From Tellurirhabdus bombi (GTDB lineage Bacteria > Bacteroidota > Bacteroidia > Cytophagales > Spirosomataceae): a stretch of 64,000 nt of DNA. The DNA is taken from positions 1,414,501 through 1,478,500 of the forward strand of contig NZ_CP090557.1 in NCBI RefSeq assembly GCF_021484805.1, read 5' to 3'. The notes under the pieces are model-generated. The model searched no databases. It had not been told where the DNA came from and saw only the letters and a program-made list of their open reading frames with translations. A program made the position numbers and the translations under genes. Positions 1-9,225 of the stretch are shown here, one piece after another (positions within the stretch are counted from its first letter, which is position 1; every line of letters starts with the position of its first letter).

Positions 1-780
1 CTCACGCTGCGCATGCTCTTTGCGCTTCCTTTTTACATTGGCATTGTTTTCAGGCTTTCTACCAAACTGCCGCCCGTTCAGCTTTCGATGCGTTCCTGGA
101 TTTGGATAGCTCTATTGGGTGTTGCGGGTTATTACATCGCCAGCTTTCTTAATTTTTGGGGACTGGAATACATTACGGCCAGCCTGGAGCGCATTCTTCT
201 TTTCGTTTACCCAACGTTTGTCTTGCTGTTAGGCGTCATTTTCTTCCGTCGCCGGGTGAGCTGGTTACAGGCAATCGCGGTTTTTCTTACCTATTCTGGC
301 ATCTTTCAGGCCTTTGTTCCTTATCTGGATGCCACGGAGCAACGGGGCGTTTTTCTGGGTGCAGGTCTAATTATTCTGAGTGGCTTGGCTTACGCCATTT
401 ATCTGGTTGGGAGTGATACCATGATTGCCAAAGTCGGTACCCAGCGCTATACCTGCTATGCCATGATAGCAGCCACCTTCTTTGTTCTCCTACACTGCGC
501 TTTAGCGAATGGCCTGTCCCTGTTTCGTTACCCTGCTCCCGTCTACTGGCTAAGCTTCCTGATGGCCATTGTCGTTACGGTTATCCCTACTTTCATGATG
601 ACGGAAGGGATCAAACGGGTTGGCTCTGGCAATGCTTCTATTATAGCCAGTATTGGACCAATTTTCACAATCGTTCTTGCCACCAGTCTGTTGAACGAGT
701 CTATTTCTATGCATCAATTGGTCGGTACTTTGCTGGTTTTGGTGGGCGTTTTTCTAATTGGCTGGAAGGGCAAAAAGTAG
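1..780 (+). CDS. EamA/DMT-family transporter, 5' end outside window
   Basis: Inner-membrane protein of the drug/metabolite transporter superfamily, probably exporting a small metabolite; the substrate cannot be told. The frame is open to the first base of the window (codons before the Met at 13 read L-T-L-R), so the true start lies upstream and the gene is partial. About eight or nine hydrophobic helices are visible, with a C-terminal EamA repeat: a glycine/serine-rich helix (near TEGIKRVGSGNASIIAS) followed by LNESISMHQLVGTLLVLVGVFLIG, the typical last two helices. It ends in a short basic tail (GWKGKK). The next gene on this strand is a regulator 216 bp downstream and there is no clear terminator between them. 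Confidence 0.85.
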   Translation, partial: LTLRMLFALPFYIGIVFRLSTKLPPVQLSMRSWIWIALLGVAGYYIASFLNFWGLEYITASLERILLFVYPTFVLLLGVIFFRRRVSWLQAIAVFLTYSGIFQAFVPYLDATEQRGVFLGAGLIILSGLAYAIYLVGSDTMIAKVGTQRYTCYAMIAATFFVLLHCALANGLSLFRYPAPVYWLSFLMAIVVTVIPTFMMTEGIKRVGSGNASIIASIGPIFTIVLATSLLNESISMHQLVGTLLVLVGVFLIGWKGKK

Positions 781-934
781 TTTTCAGCGCTATAATTGCG
801 CAACAATTGAAAAAATGACGTTATTTTTATTTGGTTTTATATTATCGGACAGCTTCAATACGTTTTCATTCTTATATAGGATAAAAAGATGGCCTTTAGA
901 TAAATAAAAGCTCACATTCAAAGCCTTAATAATC

Positions 935-963
935 TTGTATGTAAGAATTTTGTTATATCTTTC
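935..963 (+). promoter_or_regulatory. Possible promoter of the ArsR-type gene
   Basis: TATCTTTC at 956-963 matches the Bacteroidota -7 consensus TAnnTTTG except for the last base. A TTG at 935-937 lies 18 bases upstream in the place of the -33 element. It sits 34 bases before the start codon. Weak evidence: a two-box match in AT-rich sequence. Confidence 0.35.
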
Positions 964-996
964 CATAAACACACCTAAAAATCTACATCTAAAGTC

Positions 997-1305
997 ATGA
1001 GTCAAGAGACGATTTTCGAGGACGAGAAAAAGATTGAACGAGCGGCGTATGTGCTGAAAGCAGTTGCGCATCCATTGCGTATCAAGATCATTCAGATGCT
1101 GAATGAGAACAAGGAGCTTAACGTTTCTACGATTTACAAAAACCTGAATGCAGAGCAATCCCTTATTTCGCACCACTTGATCAATATGCGGGATAAAGGC
1201 ATACTAGAGATACGACGTAGCGGAAAAAATATTTACTATTTTCTAGTTGATGGTGCGATTGCAGAGATTATCGAATGCATCTATCGCAGCAAGGTATTAG
1301 CTTAG
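997..1305 (+). CDS. ArsR-family winged-helix transcriptional regulator
   Basis: Small DNA-binding repressor of about 102 residues, the usual ArsR/SmtB length. Residues 15-90 show the family pattern: AYVLKAVAHPLRIKIIQML (helices 1-2), then LNVSTIYKNLNAEQSLISHHLINMRDKGIL (helix-turn-helix with the SxxSxHL-like recognition helix), then a basic beta-wing (EIRRSGKNIYYFL). There is no CxC metal motif of the ArsR/SmtB metal sensors and no cysteine at all, so metal sensing through thiols is unlikely; the signal is unknown. The gene stands alone between the exporter and convergent ruvB, and ends in a strong terminator. An opposite-strand ORF over 790-1176 is a shadow. Confidence 0.88.
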   Translation: MSQETIFEDEKKIERAAYVLKAVAHPLRIKIIQMLNENKELNVSTIYKNLNAEQSLISHHLINMRDKGILEIRRSGKNIYYFLVDGAIAEIIECIYRSKVLA

Positions 1306-1306
1306 T

Positions 1307-1336
1307 AAAAAGGGAAGCACTTAGGCTTCCCTTTTT
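1307..1336. terminator. Bidirectional intrinsic terminator between the ArsR gene and ruvB
   Basis: Perfect 12-bp inverted repeat, arms 1307-1318 and 1325-1336, with a 6-base loop. The arms start with A5 and end with T5, so both strands give a GC stem followed by a U run. It serves the ArsR gene (+) and ruvB (-), which converge here. Confidence 0.85.
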
Positions 1337-1339
1337 AAT

Positions 1340-2368
1340 TTACGAAAACAATTCACCGTCCCGATACGCGGGCACAATGCCTAAATGCCGGTATGCTTTT
1401 TCGGTAGCCTCCCGGCCTCGGGAAGTCCGTTTTAAGTACCCCTCCTGAATCAGGAATGGCTCATAAACTTCTTCAATCGTCTCTGCTTCGTCTCCACAGG
1501 CCGTCGCAATCGTTGAAATTCCGACGGGTCCACCTTTGAATTTATCGACAATGGTCATCAAAATGCGGTTGTCCATGTCGTCCAGGCCATTTTGATCGAC
1601 ATCAAGGGCCTTCAACGCCATTTCGGCAATTTCTACCGTAATGATCCCGCTTCCTTTCACCTGCGCAAAGTCACGCGTCCGGCGCAGCAGGTTATTGGCA
1701 ATTCGCGGTGTTCCGCGACTCCGGCGCGCAATTTCAAAAGCACCATCTTCATGAATGGGCGTTCCCAGAATGGCAGCGGACCGTTTTACAATGGAGGTTA
1801 ATAAGGCGGCGTCATAATACTCCAGACGAGCGTTAATCCCGAAACGGGCCCGTAGCGGCGAAGTTAACAAGCCTGCCCGCGTTGTGGCGCCAATCAAAGT
1901 AAATGGATTCAGCTTAATCTGTACCGTCCGGGCGTTAGGTCCCGAATCGAGCATAATGTCGATTTTATAATCTTCCATGGCCGAGTACAGGTACTCTTCC
2001 ACGACGGGGTTAAGGCGGTGGATTTCGTCGATGAACAACACATCATTTTCGCCCAGGTTAGTCAACAAGCCCGCTAAATCGCTTGGCTTGTCCAACACCG
2101 GCCCAGAGGTCATTTTGATGCTTGCATTCAGCTCATTGGCAATAATATGAGACAAGGTCGTCTTACCAAGACCCGGAGGGCCGTGCAACAGCACGTGGTC
2201 AAGAGCTTCGCCCCGCAACGTGGTTGCCTGAACGAAAATTTTCAGGTTCTCAAGCACTTTTGCCTGTCCCGTAAAATCTTCGAACGACAGCGGTCTTAGC
2301 GCCCGTTCAATTTCTTTTTCGGTTGGCGTCATGCTGTCCGATGTACCACTCAGATAATCTTTGCGCAT
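1340..2368 (-). CDS. ruvB: Holliday junction branch migration helicase RuvB
   Basis: AAA+ motor that, with RuvA, drives branch migration of Holliday junctions in recombinational repair. The protein has 342 residues, the normal family length, counted from the ATG at 2368. A longer frame reaches 2431, but its extra 21 residues do not fit the family, so I use the inner ATG. Visible motifs: Walker A GPPGLGKT (63-70), Walker B DEIH (114-117), sensor region GATTRAG, arginine-finger region LRARFG, and the C-terminal winged helix ending in [21 protein letters not shown]. It is a single gene with its own -7 promoter-like box upstream and a shared terminator downstream. No ruvA or ruvC is next to it. 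Confidence 0.97.
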   Translation of the reverse strand: MRKDYLSGTSDSMTPTEKEIERALRPLSFEDFTGQAKVLENLKIFVQATTLRGEALDHVLLHGPPGLGKTTLSHIIANELNASIKMTSGPVLDKPSDLAGLLTNLGENDVLFIDEIHRLNPVVEEYLYSAMEDYKIDIMLDSGPNARTVQIKLNPFTLIGATTRAGLLTSPLRARFGINARLEYYDAALLTSIVKRSAAILGTPIHEDGAFEIARRSRGTPRIANNLLRRTRDFAQVKGSGIITVEIAEMALKALDVDQNGLDDMDNRILMTIVDKFKGGPVGISTIATACGDEAETIEEVYEPFLIQEGYLKRTSRGREATEKAYRHLGIVPAYRDGELFS

Positions 2369-2469
2369 ATTTTTGAATAATTGACAAAGTAGCCGAGCGT
2401 TAAAATAAGCGAGTAGCGCACCTAAAAACAACGCCCCTAACTGCCTTAGAACTCGGCTACTGATCTAGT

Positions 2470-2477
2470 CAAATATA
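2470..2477 (-). promoter_or_regulatory. Bacteroidota-type -7 box upstream of ruvB
   Basis: On the minus strand these bases read TATATTTG, an exact match to TAnnTTTG. It lies about 100 bases before the ruvB ATG and just after the stop of the giant surface-protein gene. I see no convincing -33 TTTG at the usual spacing, so the call rests on one box. Confidence 0.4.
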
Positions 2478-2500
2478 CGAAAAATACCCCAAAAAAGCTA

Positions 2501-5500
2501 TCAGCGAATGAGCAAAATCGAGCCTCTTTTGGTCATTTTTGGACGCTCTGGATAATACTGACTTTTATAGGTAATCGTGTACGGATAGACCATCGCCGGG
2601 TAAGGAGTCCCTTTGTAGGTGCCATCCCATTTCAGCTCCGGTTGCTGCGACATAAAGATTACTTCTCCCCAGCGGTTGAAAATCTTTAGCTCAAAATCCG
2701 TGGTGTAAGCCGTGAAAATATCCAGAAAATCATTGGCTCCGTCGGCGTTCGGCGTGAAGGCATCCGGAATCTGAACGCGGGGCTCACACTTATCCACCAC
2801 CAGCGCGGTGTCTTCCGCCGTACAGCCAGCCTCATTGGTGATCTGCACCACGTAAGTACCAATCCGATCAACGGTTACTGTAGGCGTTGTTTCCTGCGAA
2901 TGTGGCCACAAATACGTCAACGGACTGCGGCTGTTCACGCGAACTATGGCAGTCCCACGATCCCCTACGCAAAGCGGTACCTCTTTTGTCAGTTCATAAG
3001 TTGGCAGAGGTCTGAACGTAATCCGCAGATCATCCCTGGCCTGACACGCGCCGACGATAGCCGTTACACTGTAGGTTCCTGAAGTTGTAGGCCGGATACT
3101 GGCTGTTGTCTCTCCAGTTGACCATTGAAACGTGGCCGCTGATGAAGACGAAGCCTGTAGGCGGAAAGACGGTGTTGGACACAAGGTTGTGTCTGGACCT
3201 AACTCGACAACCGGCGGACGTTGCAGGAAAACAGCTTTTGTATCCGTGTTCGCGCATCCTCTTACCGTAACCGTGTAAGTCAGTACGAGAGGTGCGTTGG
3301 GGTTTGTGCCAATCAAACTATCTGCCGGAGTGAATACCCCAATGGCATTAACACCTCGACCGCTCCAGGCTCCGTTAACAGGAGTGGCGTCTGCAATCCG
3401 AACGGGTTGCTGATTGGTACAGATAATCAACGGCGGGCCCGCCTCAACAGTTGGTTTCGGATTGAACGAAACTTCTATTTCGTCGGAGCCCCGGCAGCCG
3501 GTTAAATCGTTACGAACCGTTAGCCGGTAAGTTCCGTTGGAATTGACTGTGATTGAACTACTATTTTGCCCATTGCTCCATTGGTAGGTATCTCCTTGGG
3601 TAACGGGAACCAGAGATTGTAGACGAATGGTATCTCCCTCGCATTTGCCCCGGTCTGGGCCTAGATTTACGAAGCCAGTTGTATCGACAGGCACCAGCAC
3701 GCTATCGCGGAATACGCAACCGCCATTGTCCCGCGCCTCGTAGAAATACAATCCAGCATTCACCTGGCTCAGCGCCGAGCTCGTTCCTACTTCATTGCCG
3801 TTTCGATCTCTCCAGACAAACTGGGTAGGCCGCCCTCGATTTATCGTGACACGCACGCCACCACTCAACGGCACACTACACTTGGCCGTAAGCCCTTCCA
3901 GACTGACGTCAATGCTGTTGGCTGATGTCAACCGGAACGAAGTGTCCGTTACACAGGCATTCGTGCTGGTTATACGCACTTTATAAAGGCCATCAGGTAC
4001 ATTCTGTAGTAAGGCGGTTGTATCGCCCACCGACGAACCATCCTCCCGCGTCCAGTCAAAGCGGCGGGCCTGAGCCCGGCTTACGTTTAGTCGAATACTG
4101 CCATCAGCAATGGTACAGCCAGACGGTGCCGTTAAAGTAGCGGTTACGATTGGTCGAGGATTAGACGTTACCCGAATGGTATCGGCATTTTCACATCCCT
4201 GCGGATTGCGAACCACTACCGAATAAACACCCGGCTGGCTAACCGTAATTTCCCGGCTTCCCGCTCCGGTGCTCCATTTATACTCACTCCAAGAAGCGCC
4301 TGGCGCAACCAGCTGCACAGAGCTACCTTCGCAATAGGTCGTATCTGGCCCTAAGGAGAATCTAGGTGGTTGACGCAAGGTAACATTGATGGTATCTACC
4401 TGGAAACAGCCTCCATTGTGCGCGATGACGATGTACGTTCCCGATGGATTATTGGTTGAAGTCAGCGCTCCGGTGGGAAAACGGAGCGTTAACCTTCGCC
4501 CGGTTTCAAACCTAAGTATTCGTCCATTCCTGATCCAGATGTAATTATCTGCTTCAATCTTGGCATCCAGCGTCACGCTATTTCTACAACTATCGATGTC
4601 TGGCCCCAGATCTATCTCATCTGGTTTTCTCACAATATTAATTGTCTGCGTGATGGTTGTGTCTTTACAAACGCTGCCGTCGGAACGCAGAGTAACGATG
4701 TGCAAGCTTGCCTGATAGGCGCCTGGGTTCTGGTAAGTATGGTGCGCCGTTGTAGCCGTTGTCGAGAAAGGTGGCGACCCATCGCCATACGTCCAGGTAT
4801 ACCGGTCTTTCAACGGATCGCAATTGGGAGATGTCTGAAAATTCGTCGGCTCCCCGGCGCAGGTATCCGCGTAGGAAAACGCCGGACTATTGGACGGCTC
4901 GTTGAAGTTGGCTACAAAACTGGGTAATCCCAACTGGCTGGTTTTACCTCCTAAATCAGCACCATTGGGATCAAAGGTAGCCCCCGCCAGCAAATCATCA
5001 TTTGGATTTTCGATTACTCCTAATGCCTTGCTTCCTTCTACGGCCACATAAATGCGACCATCCGAACCAATTTGTAAGGCTCCGTATTGTCGATTTGACG
5101 TACTGTCGAGCACAGATCGGGTATCCGCAATGACGGTTGCATCGTCGGAGCTAATGTCATAAATAACGATTTGTGCCGCCGTCGAATCATTTCCCTGAAA
5201 ACTCACGTACATTTTCTGCCCATTCGGAGAAAACTCGACCCCGTAGGCCGTGGGCGGTGCCGGTCCCAAATCAACCCTTGGCCCGGCAGTTAAAACCCCT
5301 GTTGAGTCATTAAAGGTATAAAGCTCCACGTAGTTGCGCGGTGGCCCCGGAACAATCATCGCCATTGGGCGGTCGCCGGTTCCACTTGTATCAGCCGGTC
5401 CAATTTTCAGGTAACCTTCTCCCTGCGTGGGTGTGTCCTGCGTCTCTCCGAGTTGGTACTTCACCGGATCTGAGAGGCCAGCAGGCGTCATGTGGTAGAC

Positions 5501-6619
5501 GTTAAACGTGTTGTTACCGAAATCGCGTGAGATGACCCAATAGGTTGTATCCCGGTCATTACGAACCGAAGCCAGGCGTTCTGTGCTTTCTGCTGAGCCT
5601 GCTAAGGGAATGTTCTTGTTAACAATACCGCCCTTGCCCTGATTCAGGCGCATATCTACAACGGTGTATGTCAGTACTTTTGAACCGTTGATTTCGGACG
5701 TGGTATAAACGTGATACAGGTATTCGCAACCGCGGCAGGTCGGCTGCGGAACAATCAACGCTGATTGGGTTGAGTTAGCATTTCCGCCCAATTTAGCCGT
5801 ATCCGCCGGATTGACGGGCTTCATCACTCCCCCATCTTTGTCGTAGATTGTTACCCCATCCGTATAAAAAAGGAGCTGGCCTTTACTGTTTGAAATGGAA
5901 GAAGTTCCTTCTGCGGTGTTAATGCTGGAATCGTCAATAGGTTTTGGACTGCCACCACCGGAAAAGTCCAAGCCGGCATTGCCACCAAAAAACCATTTTG
6001 CGCCTTGCTGCTGCGGACGCTCGCCACAGACTTTTACGTTAATCCGGTCTTCATACGTACAGCCATTCGGCATAATGACCTGAACCGAGTAACATCCCGA
6101 GCTATCGATGGAGAGCGCCCGTGTCGTATCGCCTTTGGGATACCACAAGTATTTGGCACCAGCAGGAGCGCCCTGCCCCCCCGGATAAGGATCTAATTCG
6201 ATTGTTTGCCCCTGGCAAATCATGGTATCGGTGCGCCACTGCGGAAAAGGTGGTGGCGGCACGTCGATAGAAATGATTTTCGTTACGGGCGCTTCCTGTA
6301 CGCCATTTACCGTCCGCGTCAGCGTCACCGTATACTGTCCCGGCTGTAAGTACAGGTGTTTTGGATTTGCCTTGGTGGATGTATTGGCCTCCCCGCTGGA
6401 CGCGTCGCCAAAGTCCCAGGACCAGGCAGTAGCCGTCTTCAACGTGTCCGAAAAGGCCGTTGAATCAGTTTTACAAGTTGGATCAGGAGCACACAGCCGC
6501 CCGGATACCACGATACCCGACTGCGTTGGCACCTGAGCCTGCGCGAGGTTGAACACCAACCCCAGGCAAAGAACAATGAGCCACCTGATTTGCTTCACTA
6601 CTAATGTATAAGTTATCAT
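2501..6619 (-). CDS. Giant PKD-repeat surface protein with gliding-type (CHU_C) C-terminal sorting domain
   Basis: Predicted T9SS cargo of about 1372 residues. The N-terminus is a signal peptide (hydrophobic WLIVLCLGLVFNLAQAQ). A PKD domain follows (CKTDSTAFSDTLKTATAWSWDFGD), then a central region of beta-propeller appearance (residues about 200-580: LSNSKGQLLFYTDGVTIYD, YGVEFSPNGQKMYVSFQG, YGALQIGSDGRIYVAVEG), a second PKD (TYGDGSPPFSTTATTAHHTY), and many Ig-like repeats with LGPD-x-CxG signatures. The last 90 residues are the gliding motility-associated domain (PDAFTPNADGANDFLDIF, FNRWGEVIF, WDGTYKG). The first codon of the frame is TTG at 6628; I prefer the ATG at 6619. Role inferred as surface adhesin or matrix protein. 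Its neighbour across a divergent 240-bp gap is a PorP/SprF protein, the usual partner class. Confidence 0.92.
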   Translation of the reverse strand: MITYTLVVKQIRWLIVLCLGLVFNLAQAQVPTQSGIVVSGRLCAPDPTCKTDSTAFSDTLKTATAWSWDFGDASSGEANTSTKANPKHLYLQPGQYTVTLTRTVNGVQEAPVTKIISIDVPPPPFPQWRTDTMICQGQTIELDPYPGGQGAPAGAKYLWYPKGDTTRALSIDSSGCYSVQVIMPNGCTYEDRINVKVCGERPQQQGAKWFFGGNAGLDFSGGGSPKPIDDSSINTAEGTSSISNSKGQLLFYTDGVTIYDKDGGVMKPVNPADTAKLGGNANSTQSALIVPQPTCRGCEYLYHVYTTSEINGSKVLTYTVVDMRLNQGKGGIVNKNIPLAGSAESTERLASVRNDRDTTYWVISRDFGNNTFNVYHMTPAGLSDPVKYQLGETQDTPTQGEGYLKIGPADTSGTGDRPMAMIVPGPPRNYVELYTFNDSTGVLTAGPRVDLGPAPPTAYGVEFSPNGQKMYVSFQGNDSTAAQIVIYDISSDDATVIADTRSVLDSTSNRQYGALQIGSDGRIYVAVEGSKALGVIENPNDDLLAGATFDPNGADLGGKTSQLGLPSFVANFNEPSNSPAFSYADTCAGEPTNFQTSPNCDPLKDRYTWTYGDGSPPFSTTATTAHHTYQNPGAYQASLHIVTLRSDGSVCKDTTITQTINIVRKPDEIDLGPDIDSCRNSVTLDAKIEADNYIWIRNGRILRFETGRRLTLRFPTGALTSTNNPSGTYIVIAHNGGCFQVDTINVTLRQPPRFSLGPDTTYCEGSSVQLVAPGASWSEYKWSTGAGSREITVSQPGVYSVVVRNPQGCENADTIRVTSNPRPIVTATLTAPSGCTIADGSIRLNVSRAQARRFDWTREDGSSVGDTTALLQNVPDGLYKVRITSTNACVTDTSFRLTSANSIDVSLEGLTAKCSVPLSGGVRVTINRGRPTQFVWRDRNGNEVGTSSALSQVNAGLYFYEARDNGGCVFRDSVLVPVDTTGFVNLGPDRGKCEGDTIRLQSLVPVTQGDTYQWSNGQNSSSITVNSNGTYRLTVRNDLTGCRGSDEIEVSFNPKPTVEAGPPLIICTNQQPVRIADATPVNGAWSGRGVNAIGVFTPADSLIGTNPNAPLVLTYTVTVRGCANTDTKAVFLQRPPVVELGPDTTLCPTPSFRLQASSSSAATFQWSTGETTASIRPTTSGTYSVTAIVGACQARDDLRITFRPLPTYELTKEVPLCVGDRGTAIVRVNSRSPLTYLWPHSQETTPTVTVDRIGTYVVQITNEAGCTAEDTALVVDKCEPRVQIPDAFTPNADGANDFLDIFTAYTTDFELKIFNRWGEVIFMSQQPELKWDGTYKGTPYPAMVYPYTITYKSQYYPERPKMTKRGSILLIR

Positions 6620-6862
6620 TCGCCGCAAAATAATACTGATGAAACCTAAAGGTTTTGCGCTTGCCTATGCATACCAGAAACGCCAACCCTTACGTTATTG
6701 TAAACGAATATCACCACTACAAAATTTTACTGGTAACAATTGCAATCTGCATCCGCTCCTGTTACCTTTAATGGTTGTATTGTCTGATTATATACTACTT
6801 GTTCACACGACTCTTTCTTTGGCAAATAGGTTGCAGGCAATATGTTATTAAATCGCTGTGCT

Positions 6863-7897
6863 ATGCTAAAACGTTACGTTTTAATTCTGTTAGGGTTGCT
6901 AATGCTGGGGGCAGTACAAGCACAAGATCCACAATTTTCTCAATTTTATGCAGCTCCTCTTTATCTAAATCCAGCCTTTGCCGGATCAGCACTGGCACCC
7001 CGCATTACCGTTAATTATCGCAACCAATGGCCTGCTGTTACCAACTATGTAACTTCTATGGTGGGCATTGATCATTACGTCGAAAAATACAACAGTGGAA
7101 TTGGACTTTTACTGGTTAATGACAACCAGGGACAAGGTCGGATTCGCTCTACAGATATTGGCTTACAGTATGCTTACCAGATTCAGGTTGGTGAGCAATC
7201 GTTTTTGCGGTTGGGCTTGCAAGGATCTTACGTCAATCGTACTGTAAATTATTTTGGGTTAACATTTGGCGATCAATACACGGATCAGGGGTACACAGGC
7301 TCTCCTACGCAAGATCCAGTCGTTACTAACGGATTACCTAAACTTCAGTACGTTGATTTTTCGACGGGTGGTTTGCTCTTTTCCGACTGGTATTGGGTCG
7401 GGTTTGCCGCGCACCACATTAACCGGCCAAGCCAGTCGTTTACAGCAAGTGACAATACACGCCTACCCCTCAAAGGAAGCTTTCACGCTGGCTTACGCAT
7501 CCCTATCCTTGGATTTACGGGCTTAGGCGACGAATGGGAAAAAGAGAAATCTTTCTCACCCGCCATTAATTACCGCTTCCAGGGCAAATACGACCAACTT
7601 GATTTAGGTGCTTATCTAACTTACTCACCAATGGTTCTGGGCGTTTGGTATCGCGGCATTCCCGTCAAAAAATACGCGCAAAACATCAATAACCACGATG
7701 CCCTGGCCGCATTAATTGGTTTTCGGCAAGATAATTTCTCTATTGGCTATAGTTACGATGCTACTATTTCTTCTTTAGGGATAGGCAGTGGTGGTTCGCA
7801 CGAAATTTCACTTTCATACACGTTCGATAACTGGCCACCACGCCAGAAAAACCGTTCTCCACGAAACAAAAAACAGCTTTCCTGCCCGAAATTCTGA
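6863..7897 (+). CDS. PorP/SprF-family T9SS outer-membrane protein
   Basis: Outer-membrane protein of the PorP/SprF family, which helps T9SS secrete or hold partner proteins with type-B C-terminal domains. Typical features: signal peptide (KRYVLILLGLLMLGAVQA), then the family start QDPQFSQFYAAPLYLNPAFAGS, later GIDHYVEKYNSGIGLLLVNDNQG, YSPMVLGVWYRGIPV and a C-terminal GSGGSHEISLSYTF strand. It has 344 residues from the ATG at 6863. An in-frame ATG at 6842 would add seven residues (MLLNRCA) before the signal peptide and cannot be excluded. It is divergent from the giant CHU_C protein, so the two are likely functional partners. It converges with aspartate kinase, with only 1 bp between their ends. 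Confidence 0.93.
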   Translation: MLKRYVLILLGLLMLGAVQAQDPQFSQFYAAPLYLNPAFAGSALAPRITVNYRNQWPAVTNYVTSMVGIDHYVEKYNSGIGLLLVNDNQGQGRIRSTDIGLQYAYQIQVGEQSFLRLGLQGSYVNRTVNYFGLTFGDQYTDQGYTGSPTQDPVVTNGLPKLQYVDFSTGGLLFSDWYWVGFAAHHINRPSQSFTASDNTRLPLKGSFHAGLRIPILGFTGLGDEWEKEKSFSPAINYRFQGKYDQLDLGAYLTYSPMVLGVWYRGIPVKKYAQNINNHDALAALIGFRQDNFSIGYSYDATISSLGIGSGGSHEISLSYTFDNWPPRQKNRSPRNKKQLSCPKF

Positions 7898-7898
7898 T

Positions 7899-9164
7899 TT
7901 AATTCTCTTTCACTACTAACTGAACTGTATAGCGGCTTTTCTGTTCCAGTAACAACCGTTTGTTTATCAAAACCCGATCAATTGTGTTCTGGTCGTAATA
8001 ACGTATGGTGATTAGCTCCAGGTTGTCGTTGTAAGTAAGTTGAAAATCTTCGCTCAACCGTGTCAATAAACGATTGATTTTTTCGGGTTCATTGTTCGTC
8101 ACGATTGAAAAGCTAATCGCTGAGTTTTGCATCAGATTGATGGCCACTCCCGTTTCGGCAAAGACGCCAAAAATGCGGCTTAAATTCTCTTCGGCAATAA
8201 AAGAAAAATCCTTTGGGTGTAGAGAAATAAGGATCTGATTGATTTTGAAGATGAAAGATGGAACCTGCAAATGCTGCGTAAACGGACCAATGGCCGTGCC
8301 TGGTTCCTGGGGATTTATAAAGGAGCGGACATAGAGCTGGATATTTTTGTTCTGTAGCGGTTTGATTGTCTTCGGATGGATAACATTCGCCCCATAGTAA
8401 GCTAACTCAATAGCGTCCAGATAAGTCATTTTGTCAATCCTGACTGTTTCGTCAAACCATCTGGGGTCGGCATTCAATACGCCAGGCACATCTTTCCAGA
8501 TGGTCACGCGCTTTGCATTTATGCAGTAGGCAAAGATAGCCGCCGAATAATCCGAACCATCCCGGCCCAGAGTTGTGGTAAAGCCGTGCGAAGTAGCACC
8601 AATAAAGCCTTGCGTAATGATGACATTTGTCGATAGCAAATCCAGCAGTGTATTCGTAATGTTTTCGCAGGTCGTTTCCCATCGTACGCCTGCTTCCCGA
8701 TAAGCATCGTCCGTTCGAATCAATCGCCGGGCATCCACCCAAATGGCATCTGAACCCTGATAATTCAGATAAGCACTTACAAGTTGGGTCGAAATAAGCT
8801 CACCATACGAAACGATCTGGTCATAAACCTGATTTGCATTGCTGTCAGGCCCATTAGCCAAAAAGGCTTCCACCGCTGCAAACGACTCGAATACGGACGC
8901 AAAATGCGTCTTGTAACTAGCTTCTCCGACCAAATCCCGCATAATTTGCTCGTGGTAGGCACGGATAGCTTGCCATTTCTTCGAAACGTCCGCTTGTTGT
9001 TTTAGATAACTCCAGGTTAACTCTTCCAGTGCATCCGTAACTTTTCCCATTGCTGAGATAACGACGACTAATTGCTTTGTGGCTTCCTGTAGAATGATTT
9101 GAGTGATGTTGCGTACGCCCGAAGCGTCTTTTACGGAGGCGCCCCCAAATTTAAATACTTGCAT
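7899..9164 (-). CDS. Aspartate kinase
   Basis: Phosphorylates L-aspartate, the first step toward lysine, threonine, methionine and diaminopimelate. The N-terminus MQVFKFGGASVKDASGVRN carries the K-F-G-G nucleotide-binding motif of the amino-acid kinase fold. TTLGRDGSDYSAAIFAYC and WKDVPGVLNADPRW are the conserved catalytic and regulatory-linker motifs. The last 120 residues have an ACT-like pattern (FIFKINQILISLHPKDFSFIAEENLSRIFGVFAETGVAINLM), so allosteric control is likely. At 421 residues it is somewhat shorter than two-ACT LysC enzymes. It is monofunctional, with no homoserine dehydrogenase part. Which of lysC or thrA it corresponds to cannot be decided here. It lies downstream of dxs but is separated from it by a terminator. 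Confidence 0.95.
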   Translation of the reverse strand: MQVFKFGGASVKDASGVRNITQIILQEATKQLVVVISAMGKVTDALEELTWSYLKQQADVSKKWQAIRAYHEQIMRDLVGEASYKTHFASVFESFAAVEAFLANGPDSNANQVYDQIVSYGELISTQLVSAYLNYQGSDAIWVDARRLIRTDDAYREAGVRWETTCENITNTLLDLLSTNVIITQGFIGATSHGFTTTLGRDGSDYSAAIFAYCINAKRVTIWKDVPGVLNADPRWFDETVRIDKMTYLDAIELAYYGANVIHPKTIKPLQNKNIQLYVRSFINPQEPGTAIGPFTQHLQVPSFIFKINQILISLHPKDFSFIAEENLSRIFGVFAETGVAINLMQNSAISFSIVTNNEPEKINRLLTRLSEDFQLTYNDNLELITIRYYDQNTIDRVLINKRLLLEQKSRYTVQLVVKEN

Positions 9165-9175
9165 GGATAGGATAG

Positions 9176-9205
9176 AAAAAGCCGTACGGAGCTTTCCGTA
9201 CGGCT
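9176..9205 (-). terminator. Terminator of dxs
   Basis: An 11-bp perfect stem, arms 9180-9190 and 9195-9205, with a 4-base loop. On the minus strand it is followed by a U5 run (9180-9176). It lies between the dxs stop and the aspartate kinase start, so it should limit read-through from dxs. Confidence 0.8.
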
Positions 9206-9225
9206 ATATAATACTGCTTAAATAC

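Noticed and set aside
790-1176. 128-residue ORF on the minus strand over the ArsR-type gene
   Set aside because: It overlaps a clear winged-helix gene on the other strand and shows no domain.
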